A stretch of DNA of 64,000 nt from Patiria miniata (lineage: Eukaryota; Echinodermata; Asteroidea; Valvatida; Asterinidae): NCBI RefSeq assembly GCF_015706575.1, contig NW_024037068.1:2852001-2916000 (forward strand), in the 5' to 3' direction. The notes beneath the pieces were generated by a model. The model saw only the letters and a list, made by a program, of their open reading frames with translations, did no database searches and had not been told where the DNA came from. The translations under genes were made by a program, and so were the position numbers. Below are positions 1 through 10,795 of this stretch, piece by piece (position 1 is the first letter of the stretch; every line of letters starts with the position of its first letter).

Positions 1-71
1 TTAATCTTCAACACTGTTGGTCCTCTGAAATGACTCCGCCACGTCATAGACTTTCAAGTTAACAAAAAGTT

Positions 72-345
72 ACTCCGGTAGATTTTTGTAACTGCGACTT
101 CTACTCCAATAATCAGCACCGGCTGAATTTACTCCGGTAGATTCTCTTAACTGCAACTTCTGCCCCAATATAAAGCACCGGATGAATTTACTCATGTATA
201 TTTCTCTCTAACTGCAACTACTACAGTTATCAGCACCAGCTGAATTAACTCCGGTAGATTTCTCTCCAACTGCTACAACTACACCAGTAATCAGCACAAG
301 CTGAATTTACTCCGGTAGATACTCCTTACTGCAACGTCTACTCCA
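72..345. repeat. Degenerate 58-60 bp tandem repeat, about five copies
   Basis: Each unit starts with ACTCCGGTAGAT, continues through CTGCAACTTCTAC-like sequence and ends with CAGCACCGGCTGAATTT-like sequence. Copies diverge by point changes and small indels. No coding potential is seen. Confidence 0.85.
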
Positions 346-1794
346 TCAGTTCCCTTCTTCAAATTCGTAGCCTACTTTGCAAGGTCCGACTGCGTCCAAA
401 TGTAGCTTGACGTCCTAGAGCCACCGGAGCGTTGAGTGGAGTTGCCGTCTTGACCCCTTTTAAACTATAACGATCGATATCTTTTAGCTGGCGGCAACGT
501 ATAAACACTTTTTAATTATTCAACCACATAAGCGGCAAATTATGTTCAAAGCAATTTATTTAAAATACAATGTGACCGGCGTTCTTATTATCGATCTGAC
601 ATCTGTTGAGTAAAAGTCAATACAGACAACAAACAATGACATGCTGAAAATATGGCTCGTATAAAATCAATTGTTGTCTATGAATCCATAAATAAGGTGA
701 ATGTTATTGATCAGTGGGAAAAATAACTACAAAAATGTACTTGGAAACTTCAAATAAGCACGAATGAAATAATAAGGTTTCTTACCTATAACGATCGATA
801 TCTCTTAGCTTGCGGCAACTGATTGGGGCGGTACGCAAATACTTTTTATACTTCTAGCTGCGCGTAAAATAATTAAGTTATAATTATTTAGTAAGTATCC
901 AAATAAAACAAAATCAGCTCATACACTGAAGAGTTTAATTAATTAGTTAATAAATGACGTGGTTTGGAACGATGACGTAAAAAATATGAATCCATAATGC
1001 CTTCAAAAATAGCTATACCCGTAGACCCACGTTTGGAAAAATACCTTCCCACACATGAGCCTTAAGTGGGTGTTTCGGCTTTCCTTTCGGAGCAGGTGGT
1101 TATTTTTTTCCGATATCACTTTTCGACGTGACGCTCAATTTGAACACTGCATTCATCAGAAAAGAAATTACATTGTCGAATTTTCATTAAACCCCATTAT
1201 CATCCCTGTTACCTCCTCCCCCAACAACATTGATCCCTTCACTTCCACTATCCTCAAACCCGTCGCCACTATCATCACCCCTACTTTCACCACTCATGAT
1301 GCCTTTATTATGTAGGAAAAAGGCTCTCATTTGGTTTCTTCTGAGAATGTTCTTGTCTTTCTTCTTTTTGACTGGTTCTCGCTTCTTGCCTCTTTGTTTT
1401 GTCCTGCCAAAAGTTAAGAATGCAAAGGAATATATGTGGAGTTGTTATATTCAACACACAGTTTAAGTTATTTCGCTTTAAAAGCACAATTATTGTACAG
1501 GGTGATCAGAAAAAGCGGACCCCATATATATCTATATCTAGCACTAAAACTAATCATGGCAAGCTAACTTAAGCACTTTAGATGACAAAATTACTGCAAT
1601 TGATCAGTTAATTGATATCACTCTTTAAAAAAAAAATCATCCTAAAATCAGTTTTGTCAAAAATGCGATTTCAACAATTGTCTTTAAAAAATGTCTTCAA
1701 ACATTACGAGCTATGAAACAAACCTCAAATTTAAAATAAAAAAAAATAAAAAAATCTTTTCCAAGATCATTTCTTAAAAAACGAAATAGATATT
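346..1794. other. No gene recognised
   Basis: The only structure I see is a diverged direct repeat sharing TATAACGATCGATATCT, at about 466-515 and 784-850. Two short overlapping ORFs at 1055-1466 have low-complexity, frame-overlapping translations and no recognisable domain. From about 1620 to 1795 the sequence is A-rich. Confidence 0.5.
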
Positions 1795-1826
1795 TAGGTT
1801 CCCCCTAAAGTCGCCGGTTCCTGGTG
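1795..1826. repeat. Left fragment of a GGCC-type MITE split by P1
   Basis: GTCGCCGGTTCCTGG is a diverged form of the MITE end GTCTCCGGTTTCTGG that is intact at 12847 and 26519. The MITE sequence resumes at 10796 (GTGGAGCTTTTTCTAAAAG, then a GTGCGGCGACGCG core), so the copy was interrupted by the 9-kb element. The last six bases, CTGGTG, are the target duplication. Confidence 0.75.
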
Positions 1827-1872
1827 AGTAGTATATACTGAGCATCTCGATCCCCAATGAGGTGGCATCGAG

Positions 1873-1965
1873 GTGAGGCGGGAGGGTGAGGCGGGATGGT
1901 GAGGCGGGTGAGGTGGGGGTGAGGTGGATGTGGTAGTGAGGTGGATGTGGTAGTGAGGTGGAATT
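1873..1965. repeat. GAGGTG/GAGGCGGG simple repeat, left end of P1
   Basis: Short units of the GAGGTGGATGTGGTAGT and GAGGCGGGATGGT type lie next to the terminus. The mirror copy at 10557-10755 (CACCTC/CCGCCTCAC) is about twice as long, so the tract has changed length since the arms were identical. A T-rich tract follows on the inner side. Confidence 0.85.
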
Positions 1966-2104
1966 TTTTTTTAAATTTTTTTTTTTTATTATTATTTAAT
2001 TTTTATTTTTTTATTTTTTGTTGTTTTTTTTCTATTTTTTGTTTTTTTCTTTATTCTTTTTTCTTTAAATTTGATTGTAATATTATTTAGATTTTAAGAT
2101 GTCT

Positions 2105-2350
2105 TAGCTTACGGCGCCACTTTAGTAGCGACAGTGAGCTCACGCTAGTGAATCTGAACGGAGTGGGTAGAGGCGCAAGCCTCTAGACTTGTGTACGAGC
2201 GACGAAGTCGCGAGCAGGCCTCCATTACGGAGCCACGTTAGTGGCGACATTGGCGTTACGCTAGTAACCCGAACGGAGTGGAACTGTAACGTAAGTCTCG
2301 AGACTTGTCTCGAGACTCGTGTGAGAGCGATGAAGTCGCGAGCACGGCTC
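2105..2350. repeat. P1 left-arm hairpin repeat, two units
   Basis: Units of about 120 bp combine GGAGCCACGTTAGTGGCGAC, an ACGCTAGT core, CGAACGGAGTGG and self-complementary blocks such as TCTCGAGACTTG and GCGACGAAGTCGCG. Two more units lie at 4115-4300. Mirror copies lie at about 10140-10395 and 9320-9505. Each unit can fold on itself. These could be subterminal protein-binding sites, which is an inference. Confidence 0.8.
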
Positions 2351-2504
2351 TAAGGCCCTGGTTTCCTGAGTCCCCTACGACTATCTGTTTTTTTCCTTTT
2401 CTTTTTTAATTTTCAAGACCAGTTGTAAAAGATGTTAAATTTAATTCGTTATGTAGTATTAAATTAAAACGTTATGTAGTATATACATGTAGATAGGCCT
2501 ACAC

Positions 2505-2961
2505 TACCAATACGCGAGCCATTCTTATTTCTAAAGATGAGCTTTCTTAATGTACAAGATGAGCTGTCCATCACATTGGCCTTTGTTCTAATTCTAAGAC
2601 TAGTGCCGATGTTCTGTGGCACGGCCCCGTGGTTGCCGGAGCAATTCCACAACAAACATCACACGGGCTTTCCTAATTTCTAAGATGAGCTTTCTTAATG
2701 TACAAGATGAGCTGTCCATCACATTGGCCTCTGTTCTAATTCTAAGACTGGTACAAGTGTTGCCGGACCAACTTCCACAACAAACATCAAACGGGCTTTC
2801 CTTATTTCTAAAGATGAGTTTTCTTAATTTTTAAGATGAGCTGTCCATCACATTGGCCTCTGTTCTTATTCTAAGACTGGCACCGATGTTCTGTGGCAAG
2901 GCCCCGTGGTTGTCTTAGAGACTTCAAAAACAAACATCAAACGGGCTTTCCTAATTTCTAA
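2505..2961. repeat. P1 left-arm 140-165 bp tandem repeat, three units
   Basis: Units share TTTCTAAGATGAGCTTTCTT, then GATGAGCTGTCCATCACATT, and end near CAAACATCAAACGGGCTTTC. Units start near 2525, 2680 and 2812. The right arm has the same array inverted (9541-9985). The small ORFs crossing it have no recognisable domain. Confidence 0.8.
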
Positions 2962-4078
2962 TGTAGGGGTCCGTGTCTTTTGAGAGACTCCGTAGTCGTC
3001 GTGTGAGACCGTGATTTCATCAGTTCTATTTATAACGTGTAGCGACATGTCACCGCTATTCATCCACATGTAGTGCAAATAGTTCCTTTGAGGAAAAGTA
3101 ATTATTTAAAACAGTTTGGACGCATCAATCCTGAATTCACTTATTTGTAAAATGCTATTAATGTGTGAGAATGTATCCTGTAACTGTTAGAGACACTTTT
3201 GTTGAGCTAATAGTATCAGGAGAGGGGTTGTGAGGCGCATTAATCTACGTGTGTTTTGCCATCTTGGAAAGTGATGAGCAATACCGTCCTTTTCGGATCA
3301 GCTGCCAATGTGTGAGTACATTGAAGAATAGTTTGTGCCCCTAAACCTAGCTTTTGATGATAATATTTTTAGATCTATTGCATGATTTGTGTCTCATAGT
3401 CTCACATCACTATCTCTGATACTACTGGACAAATCTTGAATTCATGTGTTGATTAGAAAAAGAGTAATTTAGGGTTCATTTGTCCTGTCGATCTGTTGTA
3501 AACTTTTGTGAGTGAATCACCTGGTCGCACACGGTGACTGTTTCATGTCTGTAATTTACAGTGACTGTTGTATGTCTAATTCTAGTTTTGGTTTCTTGCT
3601 CCATAAAATATTTTGTGTGATAGGTTGGCGAGTCTGATGCCATAACACAACCCAGCTTGGCGTTCGGGGAAATTTGAAGTTGGGGAAATTTATAAGGGAA
3701 ATTTAGGGAAATTAAGGAAATTAAGCAACAGTTGAACGTAACGGCATTTTATACTGGAATTTAAGTTAATTGACAATTGTAGACCACGCAAATTCCATAC
3801 CCTAGCTCCTGTAACACTGGTTTATTTCATATTACTACTTGCCATTGTGGGAACTGATTGTCATGTATTTAATTCTGCTTTGTTTATATAAAATCAGACA
3901 TCAATTAAAATAATTTGATATTCCAATCTGAGAAGTGAAACTTTTTGCATCAGCTTCCAATTATTTTGTTTCTGATTTTGAATTATTGCCTCAGCGTCCT
4001 AAACTCATCATTTAGCGGACTTCCCTTCAAGTATCGTGGTGCACATAACACTGCCCCATGGTCTCCGCGATCAGTGCA
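2962..4078. mobile_element. Solo LTR (1,117 bp) inserted in the P1 left arm
   Basis: The sequence begins TGTAGGGGTC and ends GATCAGTGCA, that is TG...CA. It is flanked by the 4-bp direct repeat CTAA (2958-2961 and 4079-4082). The mirror position in the right arm (around 9535-9545) reads straight through with a single CTAA, so it is a preserved empty site. Read on the plus strand there is a TATATAAA at about 3886 and an ATTAAA at about 3904, compatible with a promoter and poly(A) signal in an LTR, but the orientation is inferred. No internal retrotransposon genes are present. The target length fits Ty3/Gypsy or BEL-type elements. Confidence 0.8.
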
Positions 4079-4114
4079 CTAAGATGATTGATTGATTGAT
4101 TGATTTATTCTTAT

Positions 4115-4600
4115 TTACGGAGCCACGACAGTGGCGACATTGACCTTACGCTAGTAACCCGAACGAAGTGGACCGTTCGCTAAGTCTCGAGACTTAGTCG
4201 CGAGCAGGGCCCATACGGAGCCACGTTAGTGGCGACATTGAGCTTACACCAGTGAACCCTAACGGAGTGGGGAATTCGCAAGTCTCGAGCAGCGCTCTAG
4301 GTGTTTGGTGCCCTGGACCCTTCATCGCTAGCAATTCAATTCGATTCATTTCAATTCAGTTCAATATTTTATTTTATCAGAACATATTTAAACACGGTGG
4401 TCTAATAAGGAGGCACAAGTCTCGATCGTACACACGCTCCAACAAGTCCGGAGTTACACGGCGATTGGGTAGTCTAAGCATTTGACCTCGTTTTCCGGTG
4501 GAGGATCATGATCCTCATCGAGGATCATATCGGTAACCCCGACGAGGATCACCAAACGGGGCGTGTCTGAGGCGTTGTGACGTCATGGATCATGGACAAA
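4115..4600. repeat. P1 left-arm hairpin units and (ATTCA)-rich tail
   Basis: Two more copies of the GGAGCCAC...GTGGCGAC hairpin unit lie at 4115-4300. They are followed by AATTCAATTCGATTCATTTC-like sequence and a GAGGATCATGATCCTC palindrome (about 4501-4516). The block AATTCAATTC...ATTTTATTTTATCAG, read on the minus strand, resembles the 3' tail of a non-LTR retrotransposon. Mirror copy at about 9060-9505. Confidence 0.6.
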
Positions 4601-5676
4601 TCGATATAAGGTAGGGTTTAACACTGAATGAGTTTTATTGCTTGAAGTTAATTAGTACAACAAAAGGGGAGAAAAGTAGGGGAGAAAAGTATACGACTAT
4701 GCAGACAACGCGCGTGTAAGGAAATAGTACTTATATGTTGTTTTAGTAATTTGAAGCGTCAGTAAAAATTAAAACAACAGATTAACCCAATTCATGGATG
4801 AAGGCGGTTATTGATGTCTTTATGGGCATACTTCGTGAATGAAACTTTATTGTTTTTTGTTGGTTTTTTTTTTAAATATTATTATTATTATTAATCAGGC
4901 GACACGCTATCGAGATGGGACCAAATACAAAAACATTTAAAATTATACCTGTATTTGTTGCCAATGGGTGTTATCGTAATGTATTATACAATATACAAAT
5001 ATAAATGTACAAGTAATGAAAAATTACCTATAACCTAGAGACACGCAAAAAGAACACGGTATCACACCGAATTTGTATTTACAAGTACGTGTATTTGGTT
5101 TTATTTCACAACACAAAATCAATAACATAACAATAAGTAGTATTGCTTGTATTTACATTCTTTAATTTATTTACATTTTGCATTTCACTCCCCACGCTTT
5201 GACGATTTTTATCCGTAGTTGGCTATTTTCGTATCATTTATATCAGGTCATTACTATTGTTCTGTTATCCACACCATTTCTGATGGTCTAGAATAGCCTT
5301 TGTATACTCGAATGGGGAAATCCGTTGACGTCATAGTGCTGTGTCATCGAAGGATGACAAAAAGAAGCAGGACAAGTCCGGTCTTGCCCAGTCGTCATAG
5401 GTCTGAATTCGCGGTGCTTTTAAATATCTCCATGTACTGGCAATTGGCGTTTATTAGAGGAACGTTCGATGTTCATCGTTTCTGGGGATTAGCGGTGTCG
5501 TAGACACTAGTCTGAGCATAGTATTTTGATTGAATTTCAGGGAATCTTGACCAGGTTAGGATCACACTGAGTTTTCCAATGTACGTACCGTACTGTTTTC
5601 TTTTCCACCAAAGGCACTACAGAATACTATTATTTTAAGAATTACAATGGACTTTTCTCAAACTACTAGTCTTCAG
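4601..5676. other. P1 left arm, non-coding part
   Basis: Unique-looking AT-rich sequence, mirrored at 7972-9060. I see no supported gene; the short ORF at 5300-5503 is also present inverted at 8145-8348 and has no recognisable domain. It may hold the 3' UTR and terminator of the zinc-finger gene. Confidence 0.5.
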
Positions 5677-6522
5677 TCAACACTCGTCTTCCTCAAGATC
5701 TCGGAAAAGTCCGTCAAATTTGGCTTGGTGTTTAGGCATTATCCTGTTCAGGGCTGTGTTTACTTCTGTGCCTTTATTAATTTTTCTTTCCAGCTCTTCA
5801 ACAATTTCTTGATGAGTATCATTATCTCTCAAATGCAGGTAACTTGACAAAAAATCCTTGTAGTTGTTGAAAAAGCATCGCTTGACTGCCCAGAGTGTCT
5901 TCCTATTTGCTTTTTTCTTGGCTTGATCTTCACCCATACACCCGTTGACGTACTTTTCATATTTCTCACTCCACATCTCTTCAGTGGCGTCTTTGGCGTC
6001 TTCCAACCAGTCTTGATAGGCGGGATTGTCTTCCAAATCAGAACTAGACTCATCTTCATCCGACAATTCGTCTTCTTCTACCTCCGTTTCGGATTCCGAA
6101 TAACCTTCCTCGAAAACTTCGTCTTCATTCTCCGAAGATTCAGCTTCACGGTTTTCTATTTCCGAATCTTCAAATGACTCTTCTTCGTCCGATAAATTGT
6201 CATCTTTTACCTCCGTTTCGGATTCCGAATACTCTTCATCGAAATCTTCGTCTTTATCCTGCGTAGATTCAGTTCTACAGTTTTCTATTTCCGAATCTTC
6301 TAATCCACGCTTTTTAAAATCAGGTTCAGAATTATCCACATCAACGTCCTCCACATTAACTTCGTCTTCAGCATGTACATTTTCTATATGCCTCCGTAGG
6401 TTATATCTCCGTCCAAAGCTCTTGTCACACTTGTGACAAACATGGGATTTGACTGCAGAAATAGCATTCATGTTGAGTGTTTGATGGTTATTCTCCAAAT
6501 GGCAAGAAACGGATGAAAACAT
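5677..6522 (-). CDS. C2H2 zinc-finger/acidic protein, P1 left-arm copy
   Basis: The 281-residue ORF has one canonical C2H2 finger (CHKCDKSF...HIENVH; C29, C32, H45, H50). A very acidic, serine-rich stretch follows at about residues 51-170, built from internally repeated SESETEV and DSEIEN modules. The C-terminal domain (about 170-281) contains the segments TYQDWL/AYQDWL, LWAVKRCFF and THQEIVEELERKI. I believe similar zinc-finger plus C-terminal-domain proteins occur in many copies in marine invertebrate genomes, but I cannot assign a function. A nuclear DNA-binding role is inferred from the finger. It differs from the right-arm copy at five residues (G/R, K/E, A/T, K/E, A/T). The second Met (residue 18) is an alternative start. 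It is read divergently from its twin 603 bp away. Confidence 0.75.
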   Translation of the reverse strand: MFSSVSCHLENNHQTLNMNAISAVKSHVCHKCDKSFGRRYNLRRHIENVHAEDEVNVEDVDVDNSEPDFKKRGLEDSEIENCRTESTQDKDEDFDEEYSESETEVKDDNLSDEEESFEDSEIENREAESSENEDEVFEEGYSESETEVEEDELSDEDESSSDLEDNPAYQDWLEDAKDATEEMWSEKYEKYVNGCMGEDQAKKKANRKTLWAVKRCFFNNYKDFLSSYLHLRDNDTHQEIVEELERKINKGTEVNTALNRIMPKHQAKFDGLFRDLEEDEC

Positions 6523-6550
6523 TTGATATGTAGCTACTCATTTCACTAAT

Positions 6551-7090
6551 TTCGCTGCTCGTGCTCTTTTGCTCACGCCTTGCTCTTTTATTGCTCAGTT
6601 GCTCACGCCTTGCTCTTTTATTGCTCAGTTACTCACGCCTTGCTCTTTTAATGCTCAGTTACTCACGCCTTGCTCTTTTATTGCTCTTTTGCTTACGCCT
6701 TTCTCTTTTATTGCCCATTTCTTGCTCTTTTCCTACTCCTTGTATCACACCGCATGGCGTTGCATGTCGCTTCCGTTAGCCAGCAATTGCAGGTAGGGAG
6801 CAAACAAAGAAGAGCAAGAATAGAGTAAGGGGTGAGCAAAAGAGCAATGAAAGAACAAGGCGTGAGCAACTGAGCAATAAAAGAACAAGGCGTGAGCAAA
6901 AGAGCAATAAAAGAGAAAGGCGTGAGTAACTGAGCATTAAAAGAGCAAGGCGTGAGTAACTGAGCAATAAAAGAGCAAGGCGTGAGCAACTGAACAATAA
7001 AAGAGCAAGGCGTGAGCAACTGAGCAATAAAAGAGCAAGGCGTGAGCAAAAGAGCAATAAAAGAGCAAGGCGTGAGCAAAAGAGCACGAG
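6551..7090. promoter_or_regulatory. P1 centre: inverted arrays of a 30-bp repeat between divergent genes
   Basis: The unit, GCTCACGCCTTGCTCTTTTA followed by TTGCTCAGTT, is repeated about six times on the left (6565-6720). It is repeated about nine times in inverted orientation on the right (6830-7085). The unique spacer between them is about 6741-6826. The start codons of the two zinc-finger genes lie just outside, so this 603-bp stretch must contain both promoters. The unit is a multiple of three, so long LTPCSFIAQL-type ORFs run through it; I treat these as artefacts. Binding of the encoded zinc finger to the repeats is possible but untested. Confidence 0.65.
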
Positions 7091-7125
7091 CAGCGAAATT
7101 AGTGAAATGAGTAGCTACATATCAA

Positions 7126-7971
7126 ATGTTTTCATCCGTTTCTTGCCATTTGGAGAATAACCATCAAACACTCAACATGAATGCTATTTCTGCAGTCAAA
7201 TCCCATGTTTGTCACAAGTGTGACAAGAGCTTTGGACGGAGATATAACCTACGGAGGCATATAGAAAATGTACATGCTGAAGACGAAGTTAATGTGGAGG
7301 ACGTTGATGTGGATAATTCTGAACCTGATTTTAAAAAGCGTAGATTAGAAGATTCGGAAATAGAAAACTGTAGAACTGAATCTACGCAGGATGAAGACGA
7401 AGATTTCGATGAAGAGTATTCGGAATCCGAAACGGAGGTAAAAGATGACAATTTATCGGACGAAGAAGAGTCATTTGAAGATTCGGAAATAGAAAACCGT
7501 GAAGCTGAATCTTCGGAGAATGAAGACGAAGTTTTCGAGGAAGGTTATTCGGAATCCGAAACGGAGGTAGAAGAAGACGAATTGTCGGATGAAGATGAGT
7601 CTAGTTCTGATTTGGAAGACAATCCCACCTATCAAGACTGGTTGGAAGACGCCAAAGACGCCACTGAAGAGATGTGGAGTGAGAAATATGAAAAGTACGT
7701 CAACGGGTGTATGGGTGAAGATCAAGCCAAGGAAAAAGCAAATAGGAAGACACTCTGGACAGTCAAGCGATGCTTTTTCAACAACTACAAGGATTTTTTG
7801 TCAAGTTACCTGCATTTGAGAGATAATGATACTCATCAAGAAATTGTTGAAGAGCTGGAAAGAAAAATTAATAAAGGCACAGAAGTAAACACAGCCCTGA
7901 ACAGGATAATGCCTAAACACCAAGCCAAATTTGACGGACTTTTCCGAGATCTTGAGGAAGACGAGTGTTGA
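7126..7971 (+). CDS. C2H2 zinc-finger/acidic protein, P1 right-arm copy
   Basis: This is the mirror copy of the gene at 5677-6522 and has the same 281-residue length: C2H2 finger at 29-50, acidic SESETEV-type region, and C-terminal domain with TYQDWLEDAKDA, LWTVKRCFF and the THQEIVEELERKI helix. Both copies are uninterrupted. This suggests that the arms are recent, kept alike by gene conversion, or that the product is under selection. Downstream sequence (to about 9060) matches the left arm inverted. There are no introns in the coding part. No function is assigned; a role as the element's own regulator or transposition protein is an inference from position. Confidence 0.75.
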   Translation: MFSSVSCHLENNHQTLNMNAISAVKSHVCHKCDKSFGRRYNLRRHIENVHAEDEVNVEDVDVDNSEPDFKKRRLEDSEIENCRTESTQDEDEDFDEEYSESETEVKDDNLSDEEESFEDSEIENREAESSENEDEVFEEGYSESETEVEEDELSDEDESSSDLEDNPTYQDWLEDAKDATEEMWSEKYEKYVNGCMGEDQAKEKANRKTLWTVKRCFFNNYKDFLSSYLHLRDNDTHQEIVEELERKINKGTEVNTALNRIMPKHQAKFDGLFRDLEEDEC

Positions 7972-10795
7972 CTGAAGACTAGTAGTTTGAGAAAAGTCCA
8001 TTGTAATTCTTAAAATAATAGTATTCTGTAGTGCCTTTGGTGGAAAAGAAAACAGTACGGTACGTACATTGGAAAACTCAGTGTGATCCTGACCTGGTCA
8101 AGATTCCCTGAAATTCAATCAAAATACTATGCTCAGACTTGTGTCTACGACACCGCTAATCCCCAGAAACGATGAACATCGAACGTTCCTCTAATAAACG
8201 CCAATTGCCAGTACATGGAGATATTTAAAAGCACCGCGAATTCAGACCTATGACGACTGGGCAAGACCGGACTTGTCCTGCTTCTTTTTGTCATCCTTCG
8301 ATGACACAGCACTATGACGTCAACGGATTTCCCCATTCGAGTATACAAAGGCTATTCTAGACCATCAGAAATGGTGTGGATAACAGAACAATAGTAATGA
8401 CCTGATATAAATGATACGAAAATAGCCAACTACGGATAAAAATCGTCAAAGCGTGGGGAGTGAAATGCAAAATGTAAATAAATTAAAGAATGTAAATACA
8501 TGTAATACTACTTATTGTTATGTTATTGATTTTGTGTTGTGAAATAAAACCAAATACACGTACTTGTAAATACAAATTCGGTGTGATACCGTGTTCTTTT
8601 TGCGTGTCTCTAGGTTATAGGTATTTTTTTCATTACTTGTACATTTATATTTGTATATTGTATAATACATTACGATAACACCCATTGGCAACAAATACAG
8701 GTATAATTTTAAATGTTTTTGTATTTGGTCCCATCTCGATAGCGTGTCGCCTGATTAATAATAATAATAATATTTAAAAAAAAAAAAAATAAAGTTTCAT
8801 TCACGAAGTATGCCCATTAAGACATCAATAACCGCCTTCATCCATGAATTGGGTTAATCTGTTGTTTTAATTTTTACTGACGCTTCAAATTACTAAAACA
8901 ACATATAAGTACTATTCCCTTCCACGCGCGTTGTCTGCATAGTCGTATACTTTTCTCCCCTACTTTTCTCCCCTTTTGTTGTACTAATTAACTTCAAGCA
9001 ATAAAACTCATTCAGTGTTAAACCCTACCTTATATCGATTTGTCCATGATCCATGACGTCACAACGCCTCAGACACGCCCCGTTTGGTGATCCTCGTCGG
9101 GGTTACCGATATGATCCTCGATGAGGATCATGATCCTCCACCGGAAAACGAGGTCAAATGCTTAGACTACCCAATTTGTTGGAGCGTGTGTACGATCGAG
9201 ACTTGTGCCTCCTTATTAGACCACCGTGTTTAAATATGTTCTGATAAAATAAAATATTGAACTGAATTGAAATGAATCGAATTGAATTGCTAGCGATGAA
9301 GGGTCCAGGGCACCAAACACCTAGAGCGCTGCTCGAGACTTGCGAATTCCGCACTCCGTTAGGGTTCACTGGTGTAAGCTCAATGTCGCCACTAACGTGG
9401 CTCCGTATGGGCCCTGCTCGCGACTAAGTCTCGAGACTTAGCGAACGGTCCACTTCGTTCGGGTTACTAGCGTAAGGTCAATGTCGCCACTGTCGTGGCT
9501 CCGTAAATAAGAATAAATAAATCAATCAATCAATCATCTTAGAAATTAGGAAAGCCCGTTTGATGTTTGTTTTTGAAGTCTCTACGACAACCACGGGGCC
9601 TTGCCACAGAACATCGGTGCCAGTCTTAGAATAAGAACAGAGGCCAATGTGATGGACAGCTCATCTTAAAAATTAAGAAAGCTCGTCTTTAGAAATTAGG
9701 AAAGCCCGTTTGATGTTTGTTGTGGAAGTTGGTCCGGCAACACCTGTACCAGTCTTAGAATTAGAACAGAGGCCAATGTGATGGACAGCTCATCTTGTAC
9801 ATTAAGAAAGCTCATCTTAGAAATTAGGAAAGCCCGTGTGATGTTTGTTGTGGAAGTTGCTCCGGCAACCACGGGGCCGTGCCACAGAACATCGGCACTA
9901 GTCTTAGAATTAGAACAAAGGCCAATGTGATGGACAGCTCATCTTGTACATTAAGAAAGCTCATCTTTAGAAATAAGAATGGCTCGCGTATTGGTAGTGT
10001 AGGCCTATCTACATGTATATACTACATAACGTTTTAATTTAATACTACATAACGAATTAAATTTAACATCTTTTACAACTGGTCTTGAAAATTAAAAAAG
10101 AAAAGGAAAAAAACAGATAGTTGTAGGGGACTCAGGAAACCAGGGCCTTAGAGCCGTGCTCGCGACTTCATCGCTCTCACACGAGTCTCGAGGCAAGTCT
10201 CGAGACTTACGTTACAGTTCCACTCCGTTCGGGTTACTAGCGTAACGCCAATGTCGCCACTAACGTGGCTCCGTAATGGAGGCCTGCTTGCGACTTCGTC
10301 GCTCGTACACAAGTCTAGAGGCTTGCGCCTCTACCCACTCCGTTCGGATTCACTAGCGTGAGCTCAATGTCGCCACTAAAGTGGCGCCGTAAGCTAAGAC
10401 ATCTTAAAATCTAAATAATATTACAATCAAATTTAAAGAAAAAAGAATAAAGAAATAAAGAAAAAAAAAATAAACAAAAAATAGAAAAAAAACAACAACA
10501 AAAAATAAAAATATAAAAATTAAATAATAATAAAAAAAAAAAATTAAAAAAAAAATTCCACCTCACTACCACCTCCACCTCACTACCACCTCCACCTCAC
10601 TACCACCTCACTACCACATCCACCTCACTACCACATCCACCTCACCCCCACCTCACCCCGCCTCACCCCGCCTCACCATCCCGCCTCACCCGCCTCACCA
10701 TCCCGCCTCACCCGCCTCATCCGCCTCACCATCCCGCCTCACGCCTCACCTCGATGCCACCTCATTGGGGGTCGAGATGCTCAGTATATACTACT
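7972..10795. repeat. P1 right arm, non-coding outer part
   Basis: Inverted counterpart of 1827-5676 without the solo LTR. In order it holds the gene's 3' side, the ATGATCCTC palindrome and retroposon-like tail (about 9060-9310), hairpin units (about 9320-9505), the 140-165 bp repeat (9541-9985), more hairpin units (about 10140-10395), an A-rich tract, the CACCTC/CCGCCTCAC tract (10557-10755), and the terminus. Confidence 0.85.

Larger units (their letters stand above)
1827..10795. mobile_element. P1: giant palindromic DNA transposon, about 9 kb
   Basis: Both ends carry the same inverted terminus (AGTAGTATATACTGAGCATC, continuing with one visible mismatch in the next 25 bases). The element is flanked by the direct repeat CTGGTG (1821-1826 and 10796-10801). 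The inverted homology runs inward almost to the centre, at about 6740 on the left and 6830 on the right, leaving a spacer of under 100 bp. The left arm is longer only because of an extra solo LTR (2962-4078). Each arm holds a purine/pyrimidine-rich GAGGTGAGGCGGG-type tract, hairpin repeats, a threefold 140-165 bp repeat, and one zinc-finger ORF. A 6-bp duplication and a 5'-AG terminus are also known for Maverick/Polinton elements, but no integrase, polymerase or capsid gene is present. It could be a non-autonomous derivative of such an element or a foldback transposon of another superfamily. Confidence 0.9.

Noticed and set aside
6561..7087. LTPCSFIAQL and SRLALLLLS repeat ORFs that look like membrane proteins
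   Set aside because: Produced by the 30-bp repeat in the P1 centre; both strands and frames are open and hydrophobicity follows from the T-rich unit.
1827..10795. Identification of P1 as a full Maverick/Polinton
   Set aside because: Target length and first bases fit, but no integrase, polymerase, protease, ATPase or capsid gene is visible, so only a possible derivative can be claimed.
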